Source: Succinatimonas sp. UBA7265
Lineage (GTDB): Bacteria > Pseudomonadota > Gammaproteobacteria > Enterobacterales > Succinivibrionaceae
NCBI GenBank assembly: GCA_002473165.1
Contig: DKSD01000014.1
Span: 1 to 37,420 of the forward strand
Direction: 5' to 3'
DNA: 37,420 bases
Of the stretch, positions 22,601 to 31,077 are shown one piece after another. A program made the position numbers and the translations under genes. How positions within the stretch are numbered: the stretch's first letter is position 1; every line of letters starts with the position of its first letter. A model generated the notes under the pieces. It saw nothing but the letters and a program-made list of their open reading frames with translations. It was not told the origin of the DNA and did no database searches.

Positions 22601-24006
22601 AGCGAGAGCGCGTCCGCGTCGCCGCCGCCTTGCTTGCGCATCTGATCGGTGATCGCCACCGCGCCTTTGATATCGCCTTTTTTCTCCAGGCCGCGGGCTC
22701 TGGCAAAGAGCGAGTCGTAATTGAGCTTGGCGCGGTTGGCGGCGTTGAATTTCGCGGCTTTGGCAAGGTGGTCTGCGGCTTCGTCAAACTCGCCTACAGA
22801 CTGCAATAAATAGCCTAAGCCTTCGTGGGCGGCGGCGTTGTCGGGATCGCGCTTTAACACGGTCTCAAACTGCGCTTTGGCCTGCGCCACGTTCTGCTTG
22901 GTGAAATTCGAGAACGCCTGGGTGTTCATCTGATCGGCAATCGAGGTCGCAAAGCGGTTGCGCACCTCGACGTCATCAGGGTGGCGGGCCAAGTAGCTCT
23001 GGTAGTACTTCTCGTCCGTCTGCTCCGGGGCCAGCCACACCAGCGCCTGGCGCAGGGCCTTTTCGGCCTCGCGGGAGTCGCGGGCGTAGTAGTCGAGCAC
23101 CTCGATGCCGTCGCGGCGGGTCGCTTCGTTGTAGGTGAGCAGCTTGCCGTAGGTGATCTTGGCGTCCGTGTCCGAGGGGTTGTCGCGAATGTAGGAGGCC
23201 ACGCCCTGCACGGCCTCGTCATAGCGCGAGGGATCGCCTGACATCGTGAGGTAGTACTCGTTCATGAGCGAGCGCGGGGGCACGGCGCCGGTAAATAGCG
23301 AGCGGTAGGCCTGCAAGGCGCCTGGGATGTTGCCGGCGGCCGCGAGCGTGCGGGCGCGGTGGAGCTGATCCTGCGAGAGGTTGGCAAGATCCTTCTCGTT
23401 GCTCAGGGTCTGCAGATGCGGATCGCGCGGGTGGGCCTGCTCGAGGCGGCGGCGGTATTTCTCCGCTCCCTCGGCGTCGCCGGTCTCAGAGGACCACAAA
23501 GAGAGCAGGTACAGCGCCTCGGCGTTGTCCGGATCGGCGATGAGCACGCGGTTTAAGCTTTGCTTGGCAAGCGAGGGCTGGAACTTGTCATGCCAGAACT
23601 TCGCCTGCTTCATCAATGAATCGACCATGTTCTGGCCGCCTGCCTGCGCCTGCTCGCCTGAGCCGTTTTGCGGCGTGAAGCTGTGCGCGGCGTTATTGAC
23701 GTCGCTGCGGGAGGCGGGGGCTGCCTGGATGTTCGTGGAGTTCTCAGCGCCCGGAGCCGCGGCGGCCGGCACAGCCTGCTGCACCTGCGCCTGAGGCTGC
23801 GGCTGCACCTGGGGCTCGGTCGCCCCCGGGGCCGCCGTGTCCTGCGAACTCGGGTGCGCGCCGGCGGCGCCGGCGCTCATCATGGAGCGGTCCTGCAAAT
23901 AGGCGCTGTTTGAGGCGTCGGCGGCGACTGCCATGTAGGTGCCGCCTAGCACGGCCGTCAGCGCCAGGGCCAGCGCGGTGGGTTTGTTCATCTGATGGAG
24001 TTTCAT
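19636..24006 (-). CDS. bcsC: Cellulose export outer-membrane protein BcsC (TPR array plus beta-barrel)
   Basis: A 1456-aa protein, longer than E. coli BcsC (about 1150). A signal peptide (about 1-28, ending near AVA) is followed by a Pro/Gln/Ala-rich linker (about 40-125). A long run of tetratricopeptide repeats (about 130-920, e.g. YLLSLWSSETGDAEGAEKYR and AHEGLGYLLQSVGEFDEAAD) then leads to the C-terminal export barrel (about 1005-1456, aromatic and Gly-rich strands such as SGSYYYYTGE), ending in FL. The TPR solenoid spans the periplasm and the barrel is the glucan exit pore. Residues about 1049-1161 form an Ala/Leu/Asn-rich, apparently helical stretch within the barrel region, not expected from the family. 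The start codon overlaps the bcsB stop by 4 nt (ATGA). Confidence 0.93.
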   Translation of the reverse strand: MKLHQMNKPTALALALTAVLGGTYMAVAADASNSAYLQDRSMMSAGAAGAHPSSQDTAAPGATEPQVQPQPQAQVQQAVPAAAAPGAENSTNIQAAPASRSDVNNAAHSFTPQNGSGEQAQAGGQNMVDSLMKQAKFWHDKFQPSLAKQSLNRVLIADPDNAEALYLLSLWSSETGDAEGAEKYRRRLEQAHPRDPHLQTLSNEKDLANLSQDQLHRARTLAAAGNIPGALQAYRSLFTGAVPPRSLMNEYYLTMSGDPSRYDEAVQGVASYIRDNPSDTDAKITYGKLLTYNEATRRDGIEVLDYYARDSREAEKALRQALVWLAPEQTDEKYYQSYLARHPDDVEVRNRFATSIADQMNTQAFSNFTKQNVAQAKAQFETVLKRDPDNAAAHEGLGYLLQSVGEFDEAADHLAKAAKFNAANRAKLNYDSLFARARGLEKKGDIKGAVAITDQMRKQGGGDADALSLYRATLNRQLKRYSDAEADLRSVLEHDPQNKAAGEILYYVLRESGKNAEAKELLATLPDDLRTAIAKREAVPADPATGLRKRAQTALAAGDDASALAALQKAQKLKPRDAWIRHDLAVLYHRRGDEASAQSELSSLLAQGTGEALFAAASLQSEFGDRRGAAATLARISPSYNPRGLAQLRRSIAVRGAMEDAENYLKSGQKAAAVNTLNGISAQAASLSSGDLGHLAYLYLRAGDSARARSYADEAAAKGRGSANSLTDLADVLTVYNELGLYDQARAIAGDQRLRGNTDPLRLAQMQNGSVIRRADDLRKSGRSADAYDVLYAALQTSPRDPGLMSAMARIYQDNGKLDEAEAIYDRVLADDPADQGALTGAINTALSNHHEEKAMALATRLEDSADPNVLLLKGRVAAENHQYRSAISYLRQSKSILEGSPYLADPYATGAAVTPVQSVAVRVPNNPFRNDNELTSRNETNTAGLPWETTSSTAKADPAVSYMFDTDAIDRRRTLTDVNTMLAQLYELTSGEVGLRVMGRQKDGEDGLSTVNGIRGELEGSLPLFDDNRLTATVSVGAMKAGRANADSNSKFGAVPVMAVLNTIVNRINNFIDQASQAVSLDTQMVAQGGSAWAVKQLAEKTGMSESSIQALAARSHIDNAVALQNGILTDENKLMNYFGSLLNVTGYNILSILANSSDSSYGKFSADDSLSDQGAEVNLAVSGHAYRADIGSSPLGKDNSTIVGGFYIHPHITQNTELRVNLERRAVSDSVLSYYGVKDPYSGMFWGGVTRNGGSVGFGWDNGSYGAYGSGSYYYYTGENVRSNHMYGLNAGFYTRPINNSVQQLQVGADLNYMNYSNNQNHFTFGNGGYFSPQDYYSVAIPVNWKRIYNDNLELQLGASIGYQSYTSQSEDYFPNSADQAFLEAFQSLGLVKETRFPAEDKHGMSGSLRFGLDYRLTDAFKVSGEVNYNTFGDYKEANEMVYFKYLTGVDSFL

Positions 24007-26540
24007 TGGTTATCCCTCGTCTGCCCGGTGAGCGCCAGGCGTTTTTGGGCGCGGCGCTTTAAGCATGCGGAAATCATGATGCCGAGCGCGATGATCACGA
24101 TCATGGCCGCGATGGCCAGCCACACGGCGTGCTGCCCCAAAAGGTGCAGCGTCTTGAAATAGCCTGAGACGGAGCCGGTGTATTCGGAGTCGCCCACGGT
24201 GAACGAGCGCACGGTGTCCGTGCCTGAGATCACGGTGACGTCGCCGCCCACATCGCGGTTTACGAGATCGTTGTCGAGATCATCGGTGAGCTTGCGCAGC
24301 TCGCCGTCATCGCTCGAGGTGGCGAGCACGACGATGCGCCCGGACTTGTAAGGGGAGAGCATGCTCAAAAAGCCGCGCCACTGCATGTTGGAGCGCAGGT
24401 AGCGCGTCGCCTCGGTGTTCTGGGTGCGGAAGTCGCCCGAGAGCAGGCGCTCTAAGGTGCGCAAAAAGCCGCCTTCAAAGCTCAAAGACCCGTACTCGCG
24501 GATCGTGAGATCGTGCGCCGAATCCGAATAAATGAAGGCGCTGCCTTTTGTGAGATCTTTTATAAACTCGCTCTGTTTTAAAGAGCCCACGGCGATGATG
24601 TCTTTGTTCATCAAGGCAGGGCTCTCCTCGACGGCCTTAGTGCCTAAGACCGTGGTGGCAAACCACACCGGCACGCCGGTGGACTTGCCGGCGCGGGCGC
24701 AGAGGTCCAATAGCGCCTGCACCTCGGAGGCGCTGGGCGCCTCAGGCAGGAGCAGCAGCGTCTGGCTGTAGTCGGCGTATTTCGTAAACGGGAAACTCGC
24801 GCCCACAAAGAACGAGAGGTTCGGGAGTTTGGCGAAGTGATCCGTTGAGGACAGATCGATATACGAGCTGTCTAAGATCGCGCTCTTGATGTTGTTGTCA
24901 TGGAGCACGGAGCAGGGCGCGCCCTTCTTGAGCTTGATGTCAAAGTAGAGCGAGAGGTTGTTGTCGCCGTAAATCATGTACGGCTGCACCGGCAGATCGT
25001 AGTGCTCCTGGCGGGCGTCGCCGCCAAAGTAGCGCCACAGCGTCTCGATGAGGCCTATCTTGTTGACCGGGAGGTTTTGCAGGAAGTTGCCCGAGAGCGT
25101 GACGTTAAGCCAGGAATGATCCTCGTCTATCCATTTTTCAAGCGGGAAGTTGTAATCGAGCGCCAGTTTCACGGGCTCGCCGTAGAGCTGGTAGAGATCC
25201 GGGGCGGCGCGGAAGGAGATGTTCAAGGGCGAATGCCAGGTGCCGGCGGAAACGAGCGACTGATCAGGGCGCAGCAGCTCGCTTAAATACACGCGGCGGT
25301 TTGTGGGGATCCACTTGGGAGCGTCGTAGGCGTTGCGGCCGGTGATCTTCTGCTCGGTGACATCAAAGCTCACGGAGCCGGGCTCAATATGGCCTGAGGT
25401 CAGGCGGTAGACGGCGTTGCGCATGGCCTGGAGATCGCGCCCTGCAATAAGCACGAGCTTCGTGCCCGGGCTTACCGGGTTGTCTACCATGCGCACGCTG
25501 TCAGAGGCCGGCATGGTCACGGAGCCGATCTGCTCGCCAGGGTGGCCGATCACGATGGCGTTGTCGCGGGGGATGCTGCCAAAGAGCGTCTTGAACTTGA
25601 CGCCGCGGTAGTCAGAGCGGATGCCAAACCACGAGGCGAGGATCGCCGCCGCGGTGAGCGAATCGGGCTTGGGCTCGTGCGGCAGCACCACGGAGACGGC
25701 GCTCTTGGTGACATCGAAAGGATCGAAGAACGGCAGCGGGAAGATGTTGAGATCGGAGCCCACCTCGAGGCGGTGGCCTTCCAGGTGCAGCGTGCTGTCA
25801 GGCAGGATCGAAATCACAAAGCGCCTGGTGTAGTCGATCATGCACGAGAATTCCTCGTCGTCGGCGACGCGGAAGTTGAAGGTGTTGGCCGTGCCGAAAT
25901 ATTCAAAAGGCAATATGAGTTCAAAGTGCATCGGCCCTGAGGTCGAGTTGAGCGGCAGCGTGCCCACGGGCTGGCCGTTTAGCGTCATCTCAAGGTGCGA
26001 GCCGCGCTTTGCCATGTCCTCGGGCACCTCGATGTTAAGCGCCAGGCGCGCCGAGGTGATGACCTTGTCCAAAGGCAGGGTGAAATCAAGGCCTGTGCCT
26101 TCCATGCCGGCGCGCAGCACCACGCCGGTTTTGGCGCCTAATTTGGCAAAGGTGAGATCGGTGGCAAAGGGCACGCTCTCCTCTGACTGTGCCTCCTGCT
26201 GCGCCTGAGCCTGAGATTGCGGATCTCCCTCAGGCAGCGTCAGATCGCCGCTTTGGGCCGGAGCCTGGCTCTGGGCGGGCAGGGCCAGCTCGCGCAAGGC
26301 CTTGGGCGTGTCATCGGGCGCGGCGCCCGCGGCCTCGGCGGCCTTTAATGACTGCTGGTTAGGCGCCGGGCGAGTGAAGCTGGCCACGGCGTTGTCGGAG
26401 GCGGGCGCGGCCGGCTGCTGCGGCATTGCCTGCGGGGTGATCCCCAAAAGCTTTAAGGCCGGATCGTCAGAGGCGGCGGCGCAAACTTCGGATATTCCTA
26501 AAAGCGCGGCGCAGATGAGCGTTTTCTCCCAGATCTTCAT
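24003..26540 (-). CDS. bcsB: Cellulose synthase periplasmic subunit BcsB
   Basis: An 845-aa protein. The N-terminal signal peptide (about 1-23, ending near CAA) is followed by an Ala/Gln/Pro-rich linker (about 50-120) and carbohydrate-binding and flavodoxin-like domains. A single C-terminal transmembrane anchor (AVWLAIAAMIVIIALGIMIS, about 806-825) has basic residues after it. BcsB pairs with BcsA in the inner membrane and guides the nascent glucan across the periplasm. The segment LEGHRLEVGSDLNIFPLPFF is typical of the family. The longer N-terminal linker explains its excess over the roughly 780-aa E. coli protein. It overlaps bcsA and bcsC by 4 nt each, so translation of all three is coupled. 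Confidence 0.93.
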   Translation of the reverse strand: MKIWEKTLICAALLGISEVCAAASDDPALKLLGITPQAMPQQPAAPASDNAVASFTRPAPNQQSLKAAEAAGAAPDDTPKALRELALPAQSQAPAQSGDLTLPEGDPQSQAQAQQEAQSEESVPFATDLTFAKLGAKTGVVLRAGMEGTGLDFTLPLDKVITSARLALNIEVPEDMAKRGSHLEMTLNGQPVGTLPLNSTSGPMHFELILPFEYFGTANTFNFRVADDEEFSCMIDYTRRFVISILPDSTLHLEGHRLEVGSDLNIFPLPFFDPFDVTKSAVSVVLPHEPKPDSLTAAAILASWFGIRSDYRGVKFKTLFGSIPRDNAIVIGHPGEQIGSVTMPASDSVRMVDNPVSPGTKLVLIAGRDLQAMRNAVYRLTSGHIEPGSVSFDVTEQKITGRNAYDAPKWIPTNRRVYLSELLRPDQSLVSAGTWHSPLNISFRAAPDLYQLYGEPVKLALDYNFPLEKWIDEDHSWLNVTLSGNFLQNLPVNKIGLIETLWRYFGGDARQEHYDLPVQPYMIYGDNNLSLYFDIKLKKGAPCSVLHDNNIKSAILDSSYIDLSSTDHFAKLPNLSFFVGASFPFTKYADYSQTLLLLPEAPSASEVQALLDLCARAGKSTGVPVWFATTVLGTKAVEESPALMNKDIIAVGSLKQSEFIKDLTKGSAFIYSDSAHDLTIREYGSLSFEGGFLRTLERLLSGDFRTQNTEATRYLRSNMQWRGFLSMLSPYKSGRIVVLATSSDDGELRKLTDDLDNDLVNRDVGGDVTVISGTDTVRSFTVGDSEYTGSVSGYFKTLHLLGQHAVWLAIAAMIVIIALGIMISACLKRRAQKRLALTGQTRDNQ

Positions 26541-28675
26541 GCCGGCACTCCTTCTTTCTTAATCACATCCTCGACGGTTTCAGCCGGGCGCTGTTCGTTC
26601 TTGCCTTTCTTTTTGGCCGAGTGCTTGCGCGTGAGCGAATCCCAGATGCAGGCGAGCACGGTGAAGTAGGAGACGATGATGTTGTCCTGCTTGTGCGGCG
26701 CGGCCTTCCAGGTGTCAGGCCTGGTGAACAGGAGCCTTACGATCTCGCGGCGGGTGTCGATGTCGAGATTGTCAAAGGTAAAGCGCAGGTAGTCTGAATA
26801 CGCGGAATTGGAGACCATGTCGGCCTTGAGCACGATGACGCCGTGATCGGTGGTGATCTCAAGATCGGTTACCGGATCGTCCTGGAGCACCTGATCGCCT
26901 AAGACATTGTCAAGGCGGCAGCCGGTCATGGAGAGATCGCGCAGCGACGAGCGCGAGCAGATGCCGCTTTGCTGGTAGATGAGCACCGGCAGCGTGATCT
27001 CAAGGCGCTGGGCCTTGCGCTTGTTCGGGGTCTCGCGGGCAACGCAGATGGCCGCGAGCAGCAGCGTGAAGTTAAAGGCCGACCAGGCGACGTTTAAGAG
27101 CACGGCGCCTAACTGCACGGTAAAGTACTGCGGCATGAAGTATTTCACGATGCCAAAGATCATGGAAAAGAGGATGAATGCAGCGCAGATCAAATGCGGC
27201 TTCACGGCGTGCGAGTCAAAGTAGGCCTTGTCCACGGTGCCGCCCTTGTCGGTCACATTAAATTTGCCGTGGCGCGGGGAGATGAGCACTGCCAGAGTCG
27301 GGATCACCAAAGGGAAGCTTAAGAGGATGTCGTAGATCTCGCCCCAGAAGCTGTAGCGGTGGCGGCCGTTGATGCGCGATGAGGTGTAATAGGACATGAA
27401 GAGGTGCGGCAGCGCGTAGGCAAAGAGCAGCGCGGCCGAGCCGTGCAGCACGCTGATGCCGAAGGTGAGGTACATGCAGGGCACGAGCAGGAACACCACG
27501 CGCGGCAGCGCGAAGAGGAAGTACATCGTGGCGCTTAAATAGCACAGGCGCTGCGGGAACGAAAGCCCGCGGCCAAACAGCGGGTTGTCCAGGCGCAGGA
27601 TCTGGATCATGCCGCGCGCCCAGCGGTTGCGCTGGATGATGTGCAATATGGTGCGCTCGGTGGCCAGGCCCGCGGCGAGGATCTTGTCAAGATAGCCCGT
27701 GCGCCAGCCGCGCCGCTGCAGGCGCAGCGCGGTGTGCGCGTCCTCGGTCACGGTCTCCGTGGCAAAGCCGCCGATCTCGTCCAAGGCGGCGCGGCGGATC
27801 ACGGCGCAGGAGCCGCAGAAGAACGCGGCGTCCCAGTTGTCGTTGCCTTTCTGCACCGGCCCGTAAAAGAGCTCGTTCTCGCAGGGGATGTCGCGGCCCA
27901 AGTAGAGGTTGCGCTGAATGGGATCCGGGGAGTAGAAGTGGTGCGGCGTCTGCATGAGCGCCAGCTTCTTGTCTTTTAAAAACGCGCCCACGGTGTCCTG
28001 CAAAAACATGCGCGTGGCGATGTGATCGCAGTCGAAGATGGCGATGAGCTCGCCGTGCGTGAGCTTCATGGCGTGGTTTAAGTTGCCGGCTTTGGCGTGC
28101 GCGTTGTCGCTGCGGGTGATGTAGCCCACGCCGGCTTCCGTGGCGAACTGCGCAAATTCCTTGCGCCGGCCGTCATCCAAGATATAAACCTTGATCTTAT
28201 CCTGCGGGTACTCAAGGCACTGCGCGGCAAGCACGGTGTCGCGCACGATCTCCAAAGATTCGTTGTAGGTCGGCACATAGACGTCAACCGTCGGCCACTT
28301 GCTGATGTCCTCGGGCATGGGAACCGTTTCGCGCTTTAAGGCCCAGGAGATCTGAAACGAGCTCAAGAGCAGGATGATGTAGACGTAGCACTCGGCAAAA
28401 AACAGGATCCAGCCGCAGATGGCCTCGATCAGGGAATCAAAGGCCAAAGTCTGGGTGGCGCGGAAGTACATGTAGCGCGTGGACATGGTCACGGAGACCA
28501 AAATCAGGATCACCGAGATGAAGTGCTTGCGGCTGATATTGGAGAGCAGGAAACAGGCGCCGATCATGCACAGCCCGAAGATGTACTGATCCTCGGCGTT
28601 CATCGGCGTGACGACGATGAGGTAGATGAGCGGCAGCGCGATGCAGGCTGCAAAGAGGAATTTTAAGGCTTTCAT
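26537..28675 (-). CDS. bcsA: Cellulose synthase catalytic subunit BcsA (GT2 with PilZ domain)
   Basis: A 712-aa inner-membrane glycosyltransferase. About four N-terminal membrane helices precede the GT2 domain. Motifs are DVYVPTYNE (131-139), LDDG (166-169), FDCDH (214-218), FFCGS (285-289), the catalytic TED (310-312) and QRNRW (348-352). More membrane helices (about 375-545) lead to the PilZ domain, with RKAQR (553-557, the RxxxR motif) and DLSMTG (580-585, D/N-x-S-x-x-G), both needed for c-di-GMP binding. It polymerises UDP-glucose into beta-1,4-glucan. It is shorter than the 872-aa E. coli protein because it lacks the N-terminal extension. It begins 1 nt after the bcsQ stop (TGA-C-ATG). 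Confidence 0.96.
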   Translation of the reverse strand: MKALKFLFAACIALPLIYLIVVTPMNAEDQYIFGLCMIGACFLLSNISRKHFISVILILVSVTMSTRYMYFRATQTLAFDSLIEAICGWILFFAECYVYIILLLSSFQISWALKRETVPMPEDISKWPTVDVYVPTYNESLEIVRDTVLAAQCLEYPQDKIKVYILDDGRRKEFAQFATEAGVGYITRSDNAHAKAGNLNHAMKLTHGELIAIFDCDHIATRMFLQDTVGAFLKDKKLALMQTPHHFYSPDPIQRNLYLGRDIPCENELFYGPVQKGNDNWDAAFFCGSCAVIRRAALDEIGGFATETVTEDAHTALRLQRRGWRTGYLDKILAAGLATERTILHIIQRNRWARGMIQILRLDNPLFGRGLSFPQRLCYLSATMYFLFALPRVVFLLVPCMYLTFGISVLHGSAALLFAYALPHLFMSYYTSSRINGRHRYSFWGEIYDILLSFPLVIPTLAVLISPRHGKFNVTDKGGTVDKAYFDSHAVKPHLICAAFILFSMIFGIVKYFMPQYFTVQLGAVLLNVAWSAFNFTLLLAAICVARETPNKRKAQRLEITLPVLIYQQSGICSRSSLRDLSMTGCRLDNVLGDQVLQDDPVTDLEITTDHGVIVLKADMVSNSAYSDYLRFTFDNLDIDTRREIVRLLFTRPDTWKAAPHKQDNIIVSYFTVLACIWDSLTRKHSAKKKGKNEQRPAETVEDVIKKEGVPA

Positions 28676-28676
28676 G

Positions 28677-29495
28677 TCAGGCTCCCTGGCTCTCAGGGTT
28701 TAAGACCATGGTCCCGGACTTGACGTCAAACTTGAGCAGGCCCGCGATCTTGCGGGCAATGACCTCAATGTCAAAGGCGGCCGAGGAGTTCTGGTTGAAA
28801 TCCGAAATGGAGCGCTGCATGGCGGCGGCCTCGATGACCGAAGTATCCGAGTGGATGACGCCTAAAAGCCGGTCTGCAAAGTTGCCGTGCGCGAAGTCCT
28901 GGACTTCGCGGTTGAGCCGGATGCGGTTGTCGACGTGGTTTAGCACGATGTAATAGCCCAGGCGCTCGTTTAACGGCCTGTCTATGAGCTCGTTGTTCTC
29001 AAGCACCGAGAACAGGGAAACCGAGGAGGCGTCGGCCATGAGCGGCACGATGCTGATGTCGGCTACCGTGGAGATGGCCGCAAGCGCCGGGGAGTACCCC
29101 GGAGGGAAGTCGGCGATGAGCAGCACGCTGGGATCGCAAAACAGCCCCTTTTGCCATTCGCCTAAGTAGTTCGTCGGGCCTTTGTCGTCGGCGAGCACCG
29201 AGGCGAGCGCGCGGCGCTGATCCTCGCTGGACTTGCCGTAGGGGATCACAAAGAGGTTCTTGCCGCCGTTGATCACGGCGTCTATCCATCCTGCCTTGGG
29301 ATCTTCGGTGAAGATGTTGATGAAGCCGCGCTCCTCTGAGAGCTGCACGCCGAAATACAGGCGCAGCGAGTTTTGCGGATCAAAGTCGATGCACACGACG
29401 CGGGCGCCCGAGGCCGAGAAGACGTGGGCGAGGTTTGCGGCCAGGGTGGTTTTGCCAACGCCGCCTTTAGGTGAGCAGACACTGATTACCGGCAT
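28677..29495 (-). CDS. bcsQ: Cellulose biosynthesis ParA/MinD-like ATPase BcsQ
   Basis: A 272-aa SIMIBI-class ATPase of the BcsQ/WssJ family. The deviant Walker A CSPKGGVGKTT lies at residues 7-17, the switch/DFDPQN segment at about 37-43, and Walker B-like LLIADFPPG at about 125-133. In E. coli BcsQ is needed for cellulose secretion and localises with the synthase. AAGGA lies 8 nt ahead of the ATG. The start overlaps the last 10 nt of the upstream scaffold-like gene, indicating coupled translation. Both key Walker A lysines are present, so ATP binding should be intact. Confidence 0.92.
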   Translation of the reverse strand: MPVISVCSPKGGVGKTTLAANLAHVFSASGARVVCIDFDPQNSLRLYFGVQLSEERGFINIFTEDPKAGWIDAVINGGKNLFVIPYGKSSEDQRRALASVLADDKGPTNYLGEWQKGLFCDPSVLLIADFPPGYSPALAAISTVADISIVPLMADASSVSLFSVLENNELIDRPLNERLGYYIVLNHVDNRIRLNREVQDFAHGNFADRLLGVIHSDTSVIEAAAMQRSISDFNQNSSAAFDIEVIARKIAGLLKFDVKSGTMVLNPESQGA

Positions 29496-30757
29496 GATTC
29501 GATCCTTCTGAAAATGTCCTGCAGCGTTTCAGGCTCGCCCGGGTTTAAGGCTGCCGGGGCCGCGCCTGTGCTGCGGAATAATGAACTGTAGCTGCCCTGG
29601 GGGCGGTTTTGGCGCAGGTGCGCCGTGAATTTGGAGACGGCCGCGGCGCGCGCCTCGGAAAGCGAATCGCGCATCTTTTGCATGCGCGAAGGCTGGGACT
29701 GCGGCTGCGCGGCGGAAGCGGCAGGGGCGGCAGGCCCCAGGCGCTGGCCCATGAGCGACTGCTCGCTGCGGTGGGCGTCAAAGAAACTGTCCTGCGCCGA
29801 GCCGGGCTTGGGGGTAGGCGCCCCGGCGTCAGGCAAGGCGCGGGAGACGGGCGCCTTGCGCAGGGCCTCGAGCACGGCGCTGCGCTCCTGAGGCTCCGGC
29901 GCCGCGAAAACCTGCGGTTGCGGTTTGGCGGCCTGCGCGGCGCTTTGCAGCTGCTGCATGAGCGATGAGCCCTGGTGTGCGGCGGCGTAGTCAAAGGAGT
30001 GCGAGCGCAGCACCTGCGAGGTGTGGGTGAGCGCCGCGGCGCGGTCCTGCGCGTCCTGCATGATGCGTTCGCGCGCGGCGTTGCGCGACACGGACGCGCC
30101 TTCGCGGGAGAACTGGAGATGTCCGCCCTGGACGGGACGGGCTTCTGCGTAGCTCTGGCGCTGCTGCGCCTGGCGGGCCTGGACTGCCCGCAAGAGCGAT
30201 GACGACGAGCCGCTTTCCGCCCTGGCAGTCATGAACAGCACCGTGCCGCCTGATGAAGATCCCTTGCCCTCGGGAGCGCGGGAGAGCGCCTTGCGGGTGA
30301 GCTCGGACTGGCTTGGGGCTTTGCGGCTTAACACCGACATGATGGAGCCGCTGCTCCCTGAATCCTTAAAAGCGTTTTGGGCGCGCAACGGAGTCTTAGA
30401 AGCGGAAGCTTTTTCCTGCGCTTTGGCGCTTAAAGCCTCAAGCGCGGCGTTTGCCGATGACGGGGAATTGCCCGTGCTTTGAGGCTGCGGGGTATTTTTG
30501 CCGCCTAAGGCCTGGAGTATGGAGCCGCCTGCCTGAGGGCGTGCGCGAGCAACAGGTGCCTTGGCCTGATTAAAAAATGCCGGGGCGGGCGAGAGCGCGG
30601 CCTGCTCGCGCGGCCTTTTGAGATCCTGGTTTTTGTCGGCCTGGCACAGCAGATTCCAGCGGGTGTAATCGCCAGCCGCTCCCAGCGTGCCGCTGTGTTC
30701 GCCTGAGGAGGTGAACGTGCGGTAAGGCCGCTCTTTGTTGTTATGGTCTTCGGGCAT
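29486..30757 (-). CDS. Low-complexity cellulose-operon protein, candidate BcsO/BcsP-type scaffold
   Basis: A 423-aa hydrophilic protein, rich in Ala, Ser, Gln and Pro, with no signal peptide, membrane segment or enzyme motif, and predicted to be mostly disordered. It is the first gene of the bcs operon, and its end overlaps bcsQ by 10 nt. A short helix-like motif, Ser-(Ile/Leu/Val)-(Leu/Met/Phe)-x-x-(hydrophobic), recurs: SILQAL (79-84), SIMSVL (138-143), SLLRAV (187-192), SLMQQL (265-270), AVLEAL (294-299), SLMGQR-L (334-340) and SLFRS (392-396), with LQDIFRRI at the C-terminus (412-419). BcsO and BcsP of type I cellulose operons are Pro-rich proteins at this position and have been linked to BcsD scaffolding. 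I cannot tell which of the two it resembles more. Confidence 0.65.
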   Translation of the reverse strand: MPEDHNNKERPYRTFTSSGEHSGTLGAAGDYTRWNLLCQADKNQDLKRPREQAALSPAPAFFNQAKAPVARARPQAGGSILQALGGKNTPQPQSTGNSPSSANAALEALSAKAQEKASASKTPLRAQNAFKDSGSSGSIMSVLSRKAPSQSELTRKALSRAPEGKGSSSGGTVLFMTARAESGSSSSLLRAVQARQAQQRQSYAEARPVQGGHLQFSREGASVSRNAARERIMQDAQDRAAALTHTSQVLRSHSFDYAAAHQGSSLMQQLQSAAQAAKPQPQVFAAPEPQERSAVLEALRKAPVSRALPDAGAPTPKPGSAQDSFFDAHRSEQSLMGQRLGPAAPAASAAQPQSQPSRMQKMRDSLSEARAAAVSKFTAHLRQNRPQGSYSSLFRSTGAAPAALNPGEPETLQDIFRRIESCR

Positions 30758-30981
30758 CTCTCCCTGCCTGAACGTAGTGCCTGATAGGTTTAATCCTGCG
30801 GTAGTATGTAACAGCTTTATTAAACAAAACTTAGGAAACGGCGGATTTTTAGTCAGCCGCTTCGCGTTGCAATCCCGCGGACATTTATGATTTTTATTCC
30901 TTTATTTTACGACTAATAAGCGTTCAGTGTCAGATCGCGCGCTTTTGCGCGTAAAGTACGTGAGCCTGAGCACACGCAAAG

Positions 30982-30995
30982 CGCTGTGCACAGCG
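30982..30995. promoter_or_regulatory. Perfect 14-bp palindrome (operator candidate)
   Basis: CGCTGTGCACAGCG lies 35 nt upstream of the TATAAT of the TSUP gene and about 225 nt upstream of the cellulose operon start, so it could serve either gene. No regulator is assigned. Confidence 0.4.
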
Positions 30996-31029
30996 AAAGC
31001 GCGCTTAATTTGCACTTAGGGCTTATCGG

Positions 31030-31035
31030 TATAAT
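31030..31035 (+). promoter_or_regulatory. -10 element of the TSUP gene
   Basis: A perfect TATAAT 42 nt ahead of the ATG at 31078. The nearest -35-like hexamer (TTGCAC) is only 14 bp upstream, so the -35 is weak. Confidence 0.45.
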
Positions 31036-31077
31036 TTCCGGGAATTACGGACAGATTTGACAGCGCGGGGCGGGACT

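Larger units (their letters stand above)
30758..31077. other. Divergent intergenic region between cellulose operon and TSUP gene
   Basis: No gene is supported in these 320 bp. The left half is AT-rich and should hold the bcs promoter, but I see no convincing -35/-10 pair or sigma-54 element. The right half has a perfect 14-bp palindrome CGCTGTGCACAGCG (30982-30995), a CGCGC-TTTT-GCGCG hairpin (about 30946-30960) and a TATAAT (31030-31035). Confidence 0.5.
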
